From positions 2,356,001-2,420,000 of the forward strand of contig OX359190.1 in assembly GCA_947172415.1 (NCBI GenBank): a stretch of DNA of 64,000 nucleotides. The letters run 5' to 3'. The stretch comes from Chondrosia reniformis. Its lineage: Eukaryota > Porifera > Demospongiae > Chondrillida > Chondrillidae. Of this stretch, positions 11,031 to 19,878 are shown piece after piece. A program made the position numbers and the translations under genes. How positions within the stretch are numbered: position 1 is the stretch's first letter; each line of letters begins with the position of its first letter. The notes under the pieces are model-generated. The model saw only the letters and a list, made by a program, of their open reading frames with translations. It ran no database searches and was not told the origin of the DNA.

Positions 11031-12390
11031 TACGTACGTAAGGTGAGAGATAGGGAAATTTATATGTATCCATCAAAATTTCAAAAACTCATTTAACATG
11101 ATTTATGGAGGTCTGTGAATGCTGAGACTAAGTATTAGCTCATATCTTTCCATTTTATAGAGTTACAGCCCTAAATGTACATAAACGAAGTTAATGTACG
11201 TAGCTATTTACGTATAGACAGAATATATTTAAAAACATTTTTGGAGCTACAGTTTCTTTAAAAACAGGATTTAGCATATATATTGAAATTTGAATCTGTA
11301 CATTAAGCTAAAACTTAAGTTTGGAATTAGACTAAGCGTAATTCATATAGCGGTGTCAGTTAAAATGTCGATCATAAACATTAATATCGTCAAGGCGATA
11401 AATATCGGACCTAGCACTATATCTAGTTTTCTCTATCATGAAAAGTCGCTCTCCTCCCTCCACCAAGACACATACAGGCATTTATCCATTTGCCAGAGTT
11501 TTGAGATGTATTGGAAATACTGCGTGTGTGTGTAAAATTGCTTGGAACGATTTACTGGTCTGGAATTAGAGTGGAATAAATTGACGATTTCTCGAAAATA
11601 ATTGGGATCAGAAAAGTCGTTCTCCTCGGCCCATCAAGACACTTACTGGATTATTTCCGCTTTCCCCAGTTTTCAGATGAACCACAAATACTGCCTATGT
11701 CTTTAAATTTGCTTCGAACAATTCACCGATCTGGAAATAACGAGAAATATATAAAAAAAGCTCCAACCACAACCGTTTTCTTTGGACAAAACTTCATATA
11801 AATAGAAGCCAAAAACCTTATATAGTAGGCCTACCTGGACACATCTCTATGGTGGTTGCGGTTCCCATAGGGGTTGGTAGCGCTTAGACTCTGAAGCTGT
11901 CTCCTAATCGGTTGGTGCCATAGAGACGTGCTCACCAATAATCCGGATTTCGGGGGGGTTCCACGTAATGTGGGATTGGCATCTGATATCTTTAAGGATT
12001 CATATGAGTCGGCCATATCGAGAAGAACTGGTTCTTCTCACGCAAGTGACACCCAAAGCTCAACTCGACAGAGCGTTACCACCGATCCCGGCCTCTGAGC
12101 GTCGTGGATGGTAGCGTTCGGTATGGTCCAACTTTTTTTCTTTGGACTTTCGTTGGCCGTCGATTGGCAAAATTTCACTTTAACCAGATCCATATATTAT
12201 ATATGGATAGATAGTGCTTCAATAACAAGCAAGTGCTACACAGTGCATTTCCCAATGTATAAAATGTTTTAAAAAGTCTTCTAGATTTTCGGATATAGTA
12301 TCGAATTTTATCTATAAATACACCTATAAATACACCTTCTAACGGTCGGCCATATATGGTATTACGCAATTTTCTCTAATATGTTACATT
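11031..12390. mobile_element. ~1.35 kb segment inside the satellite, copy A
   Basis: It begins with a reverse-complement satellite monomer (GTGAGAGATAGGGAAATTTA through about 11200) and ends where forward monomers resume near 12390. Its interior includes a GC-richer block (11835-12160) also present at 14182-14505 and, diverged, at 16425-16790. Inverted monomers at the two ends resemble long terminal inverted repeats, so the satellite may derive from this element's ends. Open frames inside (for example 11290-11535) have no recognisable domain and are not called as genes. Confidence 0.6.
11835..12160. repeat. GC-richer conserved block, copy 1 of 3
   Basis: It shares with 14182-14505 (near identical) and 16425-16790 (diverged) the motif ATCGGTTGGTGCCATRGRGA followed by GTGCTCACCAAT, and a later GCGTTACCAMCGATC..GGCC. 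In copies 1 and 2 the block is followed by a T-run then CTTTGGAC. Conservation of short blocks in diverged surroundings suggests a functional part of an element (promoter, LTR-like or structured RNA). The class is not recognised. Confidence 0.55.
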
Positions 12391-13377
12391 AACTGTATTA
12401 ATGTAACTCAATCAAATGGAAAGATATGAAGCTGTGACTTTGTGTCAGCATTCACAGACACCTATGGAGTATGTCCAATAAGATTTTGAAATTTTGATGG
12501 AACTTAAAATTTGCCCTATCTCTCACCATACATTAACTTTGGTATAACAGAAGTTAATGTACATTGTGTGCTGTAACTCTATCAAATGGAAAGATATGAA
12601 GCTGTGACTTTGTGTCAGCATTCACAGACACCTATGGAGTACGTCCAAAGAGATTTTGAAATTTTGATGGAAATTAAAATTTGCCTTATATCTAACCATA
12701 CATTAACTTTGTATTCCAGAAGTTAATGTACATTGCACTGTAACTCTATGAAACGAAAAGATATGAAGCTGTGACTTTGTGTCAGCATTCACAGACACCT
12801 ATGGAGTATGTCCAAAGAGATTTTGAAATTTTGATGAATAATAAAATTTGTCTTATCTCTCACCATACATTAACTTTGGTATAACAGAAGTTAATGTACA
12901 TTGAGTGCTGTAACTCTATCAAATGGAAAGATATGAAGCTGTGACTTTGTGTCAGCATTCACAGACACCTATGGAGTACGTCCAAAGAGATTTTGAAATT
13001 TTGATGAAATTAAAATTTGCCTTATCTCTCACCATACATTAACTTTGTATTCCAGAATTTAATGTACATTGAGTGCTGTAACTCTATGAAACGAAAAGAT
13101 ATGAAGCTGTGACTTTGTGTCAGCATTCACAGACACCTATGGAGTATGTCCAAAGAGATTTTGAAATTTTGATGAAAATTAAAATTTTGCCTTTTCTCTC
13201 ACCATACATTAACTTTGTATTCCAGAATTTAATGTACATTGAGTACTGTAACTCTATGAAACGAAAAGATATGAAGCTGTGACTTTGTGTCAGCATTCAC
13301 AGACCCCTATGGAGTATGTCCAAAGAGATTTTGAAATTTTGTTGGAAATTAAAATTTGCCCTTTCTCTCACCATATG
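12391..13377 (+). repeat. ~170-bp satellite array, block 3
   Basis: About six monomers of the same satellite between the two 1.35 kb segments, ending at the same inversion point (CCATATGTACGTACGTAAGG). Confidence 0.92.
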
Positions 13378-14735
13378 TACGTACGTAAGGTGAGAGATAG
13401 GGAAATTTATATGTTTCCATTAAAATTTCAAAAACTCATTTAACATGATTTATGGAGGTCTGTGAATGCTGAGACTAAGTATTAGCTCATATCTTTCCAT
13501 TTTATAGAGTTACAGCCCTAAATGTACATAAACGAAGTTAATGTACGTAGCTATTTACGTATAGACAGAATATATTTAAAAACATTTTTGGAGCTACAGT
13601 TTCTTTAAAAACAGGATTTAGCATATATATTGAAATTTGAATCTGTACATTAAGCTAAAACTTAAGTTTGGAATTAGACTAAGCGTAATTCATATAGCGG
13701 TGTCAGTTAAAATGTCGATCATAAACATTAATATCGTCAAGGCGATAAATATCGGACCTAGCACTATATCTAGTTTTCTCTATCATGAAAAGTCGCTCTC
13801 CTCCCTCCACCAAGACACATACAGGCATTTATCCATTTGCCAGAGTTTTGAGATGTATTGGAAATACTGCGTGTGTGTGTAAAATTGCTTGGAACGATTT
13901 ACTGGTCTGGAATTAGAGTGGAATAAATTGACGATTTCTCGAAAATAATTGGGATCAGAAAAGTCGTTCTCCTCGGCCCATCAAGACACTTACTGGATTA
14001 TTTCCGCTTTCCCCAGTTTTCAGATGAACCACAAATACTGCCTATGTCTTTAAACTTGCTTGGAACAATTCACCGATCTGGAAATAACGAGAAATATATA
14101 AAAAAAGCTCCAACCACAACCGTTTTCTTTGGACAAAACTTCATATAAATAGAAGCCAAAAACCTTATATAGTAGGCCTACCTGGACACATCTCTATGGT
14201 GGTTGCGGTTCCCATAGGGGTTGGTAGCGCTTAGACTCTGAAGCTGTCTCCTAATCGGTTGGTGCCATAGAGACGTGCTCACCAATAATCCGGATTTCGG
14301 GGGGGTTCCACGTAATGTGGGATTGGCATCTGATATCTTTAAGGATTCATATGAGTCGGCCATATCGAGAAGAACTGGTTCTTCTCACGCAAGTGACACC
14401 CAAAGCTCAACTCGACAGAGCGTTACCACCGATCCCGGCCTCTGAGCGTCGTGGATGGTAGCGTTCGGTATGGTCCAACTTTTTTCTTTGGACTTTCGTT
14501 GGCCGTCGATTGGCAAAATTTCACTTTAACCAGATCCATATATTATATATGGATAGATAGTGCTTCAATAAAAGCAAGTGCTACACAGTGCATTTCCCAA
14601 TGTATAAAATGTTTTAAAAAGTCTTCTAGATTTTCGGATATAGTATCGAATTTTATCTATAAATACACCTATAAATACACCTTCTAACGGTCGGCCATAT
14701 ATGGTATTACGCAATTTTCTCTAATACTATATTAA
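13378..14735. mobile_element. ~1.35 kb segment inside the satellite, copy B
   Basis: Nearly identical to copy A at a constant offset of 2,347 bp. I saw only a handful of differences, for example AACAAGC versus AAAAGC, and one T fewer in the T-run. The near-identity compared with the variable monomers around it points to recent duplication of a unit containing one segment plus a satellite block. Confidence 0.75.
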
Positions 14736-15650
14736 CTATATTTATGTAACTCTATCAAATTGAAAGATATGAAGCTGTGACTTTGTGTCAGCATTCACAG
14801 ACACCTACGGAGTATGTCCAATGAGATTTTGAAATTTTGATGGAATTTAAAATTTGCCCTATCTCTCACCATACATTAACTTTCTATACCAAAAGTTAAT
14901 GTACATTGTGTGCTGTAACTCTATCAAACAGAAAGATAAAAAGCTGTCACTTTGTGTCAGCATTCACAGATACCTATGGAGTATGTCCAAAGAGATTTTG
15001 AAATTTTGATGGAACTTAAAATTTGCCCTATCTCTCACCATACATTAACTTTTGTATACCAAAAGTTAACGTACATTGAGTGCTGTAACCCTATCAAACG
15101 GAAAGTATGAAGCTGTGACTTTGAGTCAGCATTCACAGATACCTATAGAGCATGTCCAAAGAGATTTTGAAATTTTGATGCATATGGAACTTAAAATTTG
15201 CCCTATATCTCACCATACATTAACTTTTGTATACCAGAAGTTAATGTACATTAAGTGCTGTAACTCTATGAAACGAAAAGATATGAAGCTGTGACTTTGT
15301 GTCAGCATTCACAGACACCAATGGAGTATGTCCAAAGAGATTTTGAAATTTTGATGGAACTTAAGATTTGCCCTATCTCTCACCATACATTAACTTTGTA
15401 TACTAGAGTGCTCTAACTCTATCAAACGGAAAGATATAGAGCTGTCACTTTGTGTCAGCATTCACAGATACCTATATATAGAGCATGTCCAAAGAGATTT
15501 TGAAATTTTGAACGAACTTATAATTTGCCCTATCTCTCACCATACATTAACTTTGTATATCAGAAGTTAATTTACATTGAGTGCTGTAACTCTATCAAAC
15601 GGAAAGGTATAAAGCTGTGACTTTGTGTCAGCATTCACAGATACCTATAT
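14736..15650 (+). repeat. ~170-bp satellite array, block 4
   Basis: About five further monomers, more diverged and with short internal duplications such as CTATATATAGAG. They break off within a monomer at about 15645, where unrelated sequence begins. Confidence 0.9.
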
Positions 15651-15920
15651 ATTCTACGCTTTTCTATCCTGACAGAATTAAAACGAACTGTCTAACCTCG
15701 ATATTTAATGATTCATTCCCTAATGCAGAGCACATTACCTAGTTCGCCATAAACGATCAAGTCCAAGTTAACTGCACCTTCAGGCAAAGCGCCTTCCAAA
15801 ACCGATTGTTCTTTGTTTTTGAATGTTTTTATTTAACCTTTTGCATTAGAACGACTAATATCTCGAAGCCATCGAAAAACAAACTTGGAAAGCCCGACGA
15901 CCGTACTAAGGAGTACTATA
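15651..15920. other. unassigned stretch
   Basis: Non-repetitive as far as can be seen, with no open frame of interest and no recognisable element. Nothing is called here. Confidence 0.4.
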
Positions 15921-16228
15921 CGGAGAAATGTATAATAAGTATGGCTGGTGCTTAACATACGGAGAATTGTATAATAAGTATTGCTGGTGCTTAAGATTTT
16001 ATACAATAATAGTGTTATAGTTTATATATTAAGCTGGTGCTTAACATACGGAGAAATGTATAATAAGTATGGCTGGTGCTTAACATTTTATACAATTATA
16101 GTGTTATAGTTTATATATTAAGCTGGTGCTTAACATACGGAGAAATGTATAATAAGTATGGCTGGTGCTTAACATTTTATACAATAATAGTGTTATAGTT
16201 TATATATTAAGCTGGTGCTTAACATACC
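15921..16228 (+). repeat. tandem repeat with GCTGGTGCTTAACAT units
   Basis: About three to four imperfect units of 85-115 bp combining ATACGGAGAAATGTATAATA with AGTATGGCTGGTGCTTAACA and TTATACAATAATAGTGTTAT. The CTGGTGCTTAA core also occurs in every unit of the unrelated-length array at 18640-19450. Confidence 0.8.
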
Positions 16229-16424
16229 ACTTTTGTATATATACAAGTTAATATCTGGTCATTCATAAGAGCACCGGTAGTACAGTGAAGCGAGAAGCAA
16301 GCCTACAATACCACCAAATACGCCAAAAGTTGGATCGACTACGAGGGCAATCGTTTTTTTCTCTTTTTTCACTTTCATCATACAGAGTTGAGTATAAATA
16401 GTCCATTTTAGCATGACCATTCAG

Positions 16425-16790
16425 GCCTACCAGCGTGGAGCCTCGGGTAAGGGAGTAAGTCCTTACTCGTTGGCTTGGTAGTGTCTAGGTTCCGTAGCTG
16501 CCCTGTATCGGTTGGTGCCATGGGGATGTGCTCACCAATTATCGATTTATCGATACAACGGAACCCGGGGAGGGATAAGGCCGGTTCTGTCACTCTGTGA
16601 CTACCAAAGCCGAAACTGCACGAGTTAGGCGTTACCAACGATCCTGGCCCCAGACGACCAGCGATGGAAGGACGGCTCGCATTGTGGATGGTAAACGTGA
16701 ACTCCCTGCGTCGAGCAAAATCCAAGTCACACCTCCTCGTGGTGCTCGACGGTAACAGCAGTCTCTGCTGGCTAACGTGACTGGTCTTTT
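16425..16790. repeat. GC-richer conserved block, diverged copy 3
   Basis: It matches 11835-12160 in short islands: ATCGGTTGGTGCCATGGGGA, TGTGCTCACCAATTATC, GCGTTACCAACGATCCTGGC, ending before a T-rich run. A 105-codon minus-strand open frame (16408-16725) lies here but resembles no family and is not supported as a gene. 16791-17000 beyond it holds nothing recognised. Confidence 0.5.
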
Positions 16791-17004
16791 TTCTTTTATC
16801 TTTGCTGATTATTGTAAAAGATTTGGAAACCGTTCCAAACGCTGTTTTTTTCCTTTTTTTTTTCTTATTGTCAGCATATCGGCATTACTTTGGAACCACC
16901 CACTGAGTATCCAAACACACTTGGGACGCGCTTTGTTATTCATAACGCTAGAAACTTTAAAGTAGTTTGTGTATCGTGACAAATATGAATCCACATTAAT
17001 ACAA

Positions 17005-17280
17005 TTTGTAAAAGAAGAAGGGAAGTGTGTTCCTCTACCAGTCCACAGCTAAGAGTGGCAAGCACGCTGATCCGGCGTGGCGGGTTGCTTGGCAAGAGAA
17101 CGACGTGGATAACAACCTCAACTTCTACTCAGTGTCCTCTGATGGCAGAGCCAGAGTACGTAGTATGGATAATAGTTAAGGTATGTGATGACAGAGTTGT
17201 ATATACGTAGTATGGACAATAGTTATTACTTAAGGTATGTGATGCCAGATGGTAGAGTTGTAGTATGGACAAAAGTGAAC
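17005..17280 (+). pseudogene. DNAI1: axonemal dynein intermediate chain 1-like exon, frameshifted and locally duplicated
   Basis: The plus strand reads [20 protein letters not shown] then [20 protein letters not shown] then SDGR, matching the WD region of DNAI1/IC78 (GKHTDP.WQV.W..DDLD.NLNFFSVSSDGRV). The continuation expected after SDGR (VV-W...VK|GT) exists, but in another frame: VVWIIVK with a GTATGT donor at about 17180. The 3' part of the exon is then repeated in degenerate form twice, at about 17188-17235 and about 17247-17280 (DGRVVVWTKVN). The functional protein is an outer dynein arm component of motile cilia. A frameshift, local duplications and absent middle WD exons suggest a relic, although a sequencing error cannot be excluded. 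Confidence 0.68.
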
Positions 17281-17470
17281 GTGTACAGTATATGTACAAC
17301 TAAGCCTGTTTCTGTTGATGGTGGTACATGGTAAACGCCAATACTTGGGAAGGTTTGTGGATGCCTATTGATCCTTCTTCTGCTTATGATGAGTTAAAGA
17401 TGCATTATAAGAAGGAATGGTTTTAGTAGGTTGATCCTGATGGCCTAATTTAGAGGATTGAAAGCTGTGG
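17281..17470 (+). other. short stretch with an unassigned exon-like frame
   Basis: At about 17347-17427 the plus strand reads WEGLWMPIDPSSAYDELKMH then YKKEWF and TAG. It looks protein-like but I do not recognise it, and no splice acceptor could be fixed. It could be a remnant of another exon. Confidence 0.2.
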
Positions 17471-17835
17471 AGTGATGGTTAGGCTTGGAATGATGGTTGG
17501 GCTTGGAGTGATGGTTAGGCTTGGAGTGATGGTTAGGCTTGGAGTGATGGTTAGGCTTGGAGTGATGGTTAGGCTTGGAGTGAGGGTTAGGCTTGGAGTG
17601 AGGGTTAGGCTTGGAGTGATGGTTAGGCTTGGAGTGAGGGTTAGGCTTGGAGTGAGGGTTAGGCTTGGAGTGAGGGTTAGGCTTGGAGTGAGAGTTAGGC
17701 TTGGAGTGATGGTTAGGCTTGGAGTGAGGGTTAGGCTTGGAGTGATGGTTAGGCTTGGAGTGAGGGTTAGGCTTGGAGTGAGGGTTAGGCTTGGAGTGAT
17801 GGTTGGGCTTGGAGTGAGGGTTAGGCTTGGCCTTG
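17471..17835. repeat. 18-bp minisatellite TGATGGTTAGGCTTGGAG
   Basis: About 20 units of TGATGGTTAGGCTTGGAG and TGAGGGTTAGGCTTGGAG. The 18-bp period keeps open frames on both strands (124 and 140 codons) that are repeat artefacts. The array sits where the central WD-repeat exons of the DNAI1-like gene would be expected. Confidence 0.95.
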
Positions 17836-18393
17836 CATACATGTAATTAATATACATTGTGCTTGGTGGCACATTTCTCCACCTGATTTACAGAACAAGC
17901 TAAGATTTGAAGATGCGTACGTAAAGGTGTAGCTTATACGTATAAGTAATTCTTAAAACAATAAATGTCCTTTTGCTAAGGAATATACATACGTATATGT
18001 ATGATGGATTTCTCATACATCTACGTAATTATTAAAGTGTCTGCATAACTGATGTAACCACATTTCAGGTGTTGCAAGGTAGAAATCCACTAAATACGTA
18101 CCTTTTATGAACTGCCTCATAATTAGGTGCCTGGCTAACTAATTAAACAGAGATGTGCTATTTACATGCAAACATACGTATGTATTGTGTACATACGTAT
18201 GTACATACAGCCAACCTTATTAAGTACTACGTACGTATGTACATATGTATGTACGTATATATGTACATATATATGTACATATATATTGGCAGCTTAATTA
18301 AGTAATGATGTACGTATAATGTATATATACTTGTAAGTATATTAGGATAGTATATACTTGTGTGCAGAAATTGATGTGTTTTCTCCCCTTCAG
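17836..18393. other. AT-rich spacer with alternating TACGTA/ATGTAC runs
   Basis: No gene was found. Between about 18170 and 18320 there is a dense series of ACGTACGTATGTACATATGT-type palindromic words and ATATATGTACATATATATGT, likely slippage-prone low-complexity DNA. Confidence 0.5.
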
Positions 18394-18549
18394 AGGATCC
18401 CATGTTCATGTATGGCTTGAACAGTGGTGAGTGTGACATTGCTTGGTCCCACTTTGCCTCAACTGTGTTTGCTGCCTGCACTGCTGATGGGAAGGTGTTT
18501 GTGTTTGTTCTCAACATTAACAAATATGAACCACTTTGTGTACAACCAA
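18394..18549 (+). pseudogene. DNAI1: axonemal dynein intermediate chain 1-like exon (late WD repeat)
   Basis: After a pyrimidine-rich acceptor (TTTTCTCCCCTTCAG) the exon reads [20 protein letters not shown] then [20 protein letters not shown] then [11 protein letters not shown], ending in phase 1 at A|GTAAGT. This matches the DNAI1 segment with a D(V/I)AW motif and STVFAA.T.DGKV.VFDL..NKYE..C.QP. The exon is open with good splice sites, so it may once have been, or still be, used. No following exon is visible before the tandem array, and about 250 residues are missing between this exon and the one at 17005. Read together they are a gene fragment. Confidence 0.7.
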
Positions 18550-18639
18550 GTAAGTCACATGACATCATCTGACTAGCAATGTATTGCATTATATACATCG
18601 CTATGTAGCTGTCATCTAAACTATACTGAAAATGAAATG

Positions 18640-19450
18640 ACACATTGCAGCTCCTAAAGGGCTCCTGGTGCTTAACCCACGTTTTGGCTTAAGCACCGGC
18701 AAGCCTTGTACTATTACAATATGCAATTGAGGTGACTTGAAATGACACCTTGTAGTTCCAATAGGCCTCCTGGTGCTTAATCCAATTTTTGGCTTAAGCA
18801 CCGGCAAGCCTTGTACTATTGGAAAATGCAATAGAGGTGACTTGAAATGACACCCTGTAGTTCCTATATGCCTCCTGGTGCTTAACCCACTTTTTGGCTT
18901 AAGCACCGGCAAGCCTTGTACTATTGGAAAATGCAATAGAGGTTACTTGAAATGACACATTGCAACTCCTATAGGCCTCCTGGTGCTTAACCCACGTTTT
19001 GGCTTAAGTACTGGCAAGCCTTGTACTAATGGAAAATGCAATAGAGGTTACTTGAAATGACACATTGCGGCTCCTATATGCCTCCTGGTGCTTAACCAAC
19101 GTTTTGGCTTAAGCACCGGCAAGCCTGGTACTATTGGAAAATGCAATCGAGGTGACTTGAAATGACACCTTGTAGTTCCTGTATGCCTCCTGGTGCTTAA
19201 CCCACGTTTTGACTTAAGCACCGGTAAGCCTTGAACTATTAAAATATGCAATCGAGATGACTTGAAATGAGACCTTGTAGCTCCTAAAGGCCTCCTGGTG
19301 TTTAACCCTCTTTTTGACTTAAGCACCGGCAAACCTTGTACTATTGGAAAATGCCTTAAAGGTGACTTGAAATGACACATTGCAGCTCCTATAGGCCTCC
19401 TGGTGTTTAATCCACTTTTTGGCTTAAGCACCAGATAATCATACATCTGT
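18640..19450. repeat. tandem array with paired GGTGCTTAA/TTAAGCACC motifs
   Basis: About seven units of roughly 105-120 bp. Each holds CCTCCTGGTGCTTAACCCAC, GTTTTGGCTTAAGCACCGGC, AAGCCTTGTACTATTGGAAA and GACTTGAAATGACAC. In most units GGTGCTTAA and TTAAGCACC can pair as a 9-bp stem with a loop of about 13 bases. Long minus-strand open frames here (106 and 153 codons) follow the repeat period and are not called as genes. Confidence 0.9.
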
Positions 19451-19694
19451 AGGTTTAGTAGTTGCAGACCCAAACTGTTCCCATTTGCTTTCTGGTACTT
19501 AAAATACACTGAATGTTAAGCATCGTCTACTTGTACATGTGGATGAAGAATGGGAGCAGCATATAGGATATAATTATGGAAAATTGTATGCATATGAATT
19601 CACGGTCTTATTTTAAAGCAAAAAATACGGACTATATATTGTTTATACATGCGAGCGCGTATTGGAGTTGTGTCATTGCATGGCCTACGTGCTG

Positions 19695-19815
19695 CTAAAC
19701 CTGGCTGCAATGTATATATGGAGCATGTCCAAAGAGTTTTTGAAATTTTGCTGGAACTTAAAATTTGCCCTATCTCTCACCGTACATTAACTTTGTATTC
19801 CAGAATTTAATGTAT
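19695..19815 (+). repeat. isolated ~170-bp satellite monomer fragment
   Basis: TATATGGAGCATGTCCAAAG through TTTGTATTCCAGAATTTAAT matches the join between two satellite monomers. A single displaced unit 4 kb from the array is consistent with mobility of the monomer-bearing element. 19510-19694 holds nothing else recognised. Confidence 0.8.
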
Positions 19816-19832
19816 ATATAATACACTTAATA

Positions 19833-19838
19833 TTTATT
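19833..19838 (-). promoter_or_regulatory. AATAAA poly(A) signal for NFU1
   Basis: AATAAA on the minus strand, 41 bases past the NFU1 stop codon at 19879. Confidence 0.6.
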
Positions 19839-19878
19839 ACAAGTTTAATAGTATAGCTACTGATATAAGGTCATGAAA

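Noticed and set aside
11290..13882. Identical 81-codon frames at 11290-11535 and 13637-13882, and 61-codon frames at 11831 and 14178
   Set aside because: Identity is explained by the 2,347-bp duplication; no domain, no diverged homologue showing coding constraint.
9700..15650. CRISPR-like reading of the regularly spaced ~170-bp repeats
   Set aside because: Whole monomers repeat head to tail without unique spacers, in clearly eukaryotic DNA; this is satellite.
16408..16725. 105-codon minus-strand frame in the GC-richer block
   Set aside because: The equivalent region in the two other copies is not open in the same frame; conservation is at the DNA level in islands.
11860..16790. tRNA or 5S-like gene in the GC-richer blocks (TGGCTTGGTAGTG and GGTTCCGTAGC resemble A and B boxes)
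   Set aside because: Spacing and the remaining cloverleaf do not fit a tRNA, and the words are not kept in all three copies.
17471..17835. Possible interstitial telomere repeat (contains GGGTTAGG and TTAGGC)
   Set aside because: The period is 18 bp with a constant CTTGGAG segment, not a 6-bp telomere unit; animal telomeres here would be TTAGGG.
17450..17872. Long open frames on both strands over 17450-17872 (140 and 124 codons)
   Set aside because: The 18-bp repeat has no stop in these frames; the peptide is a pure six-residue repeat, so it is an artefact of the minisatellite.
18616..19509. Minus-strand frames of 106 and 153 codons
   Set aside because: They are repeats of the tandem array unit (LPVLKPK.GLSTRR periodicity) without an independent domain.
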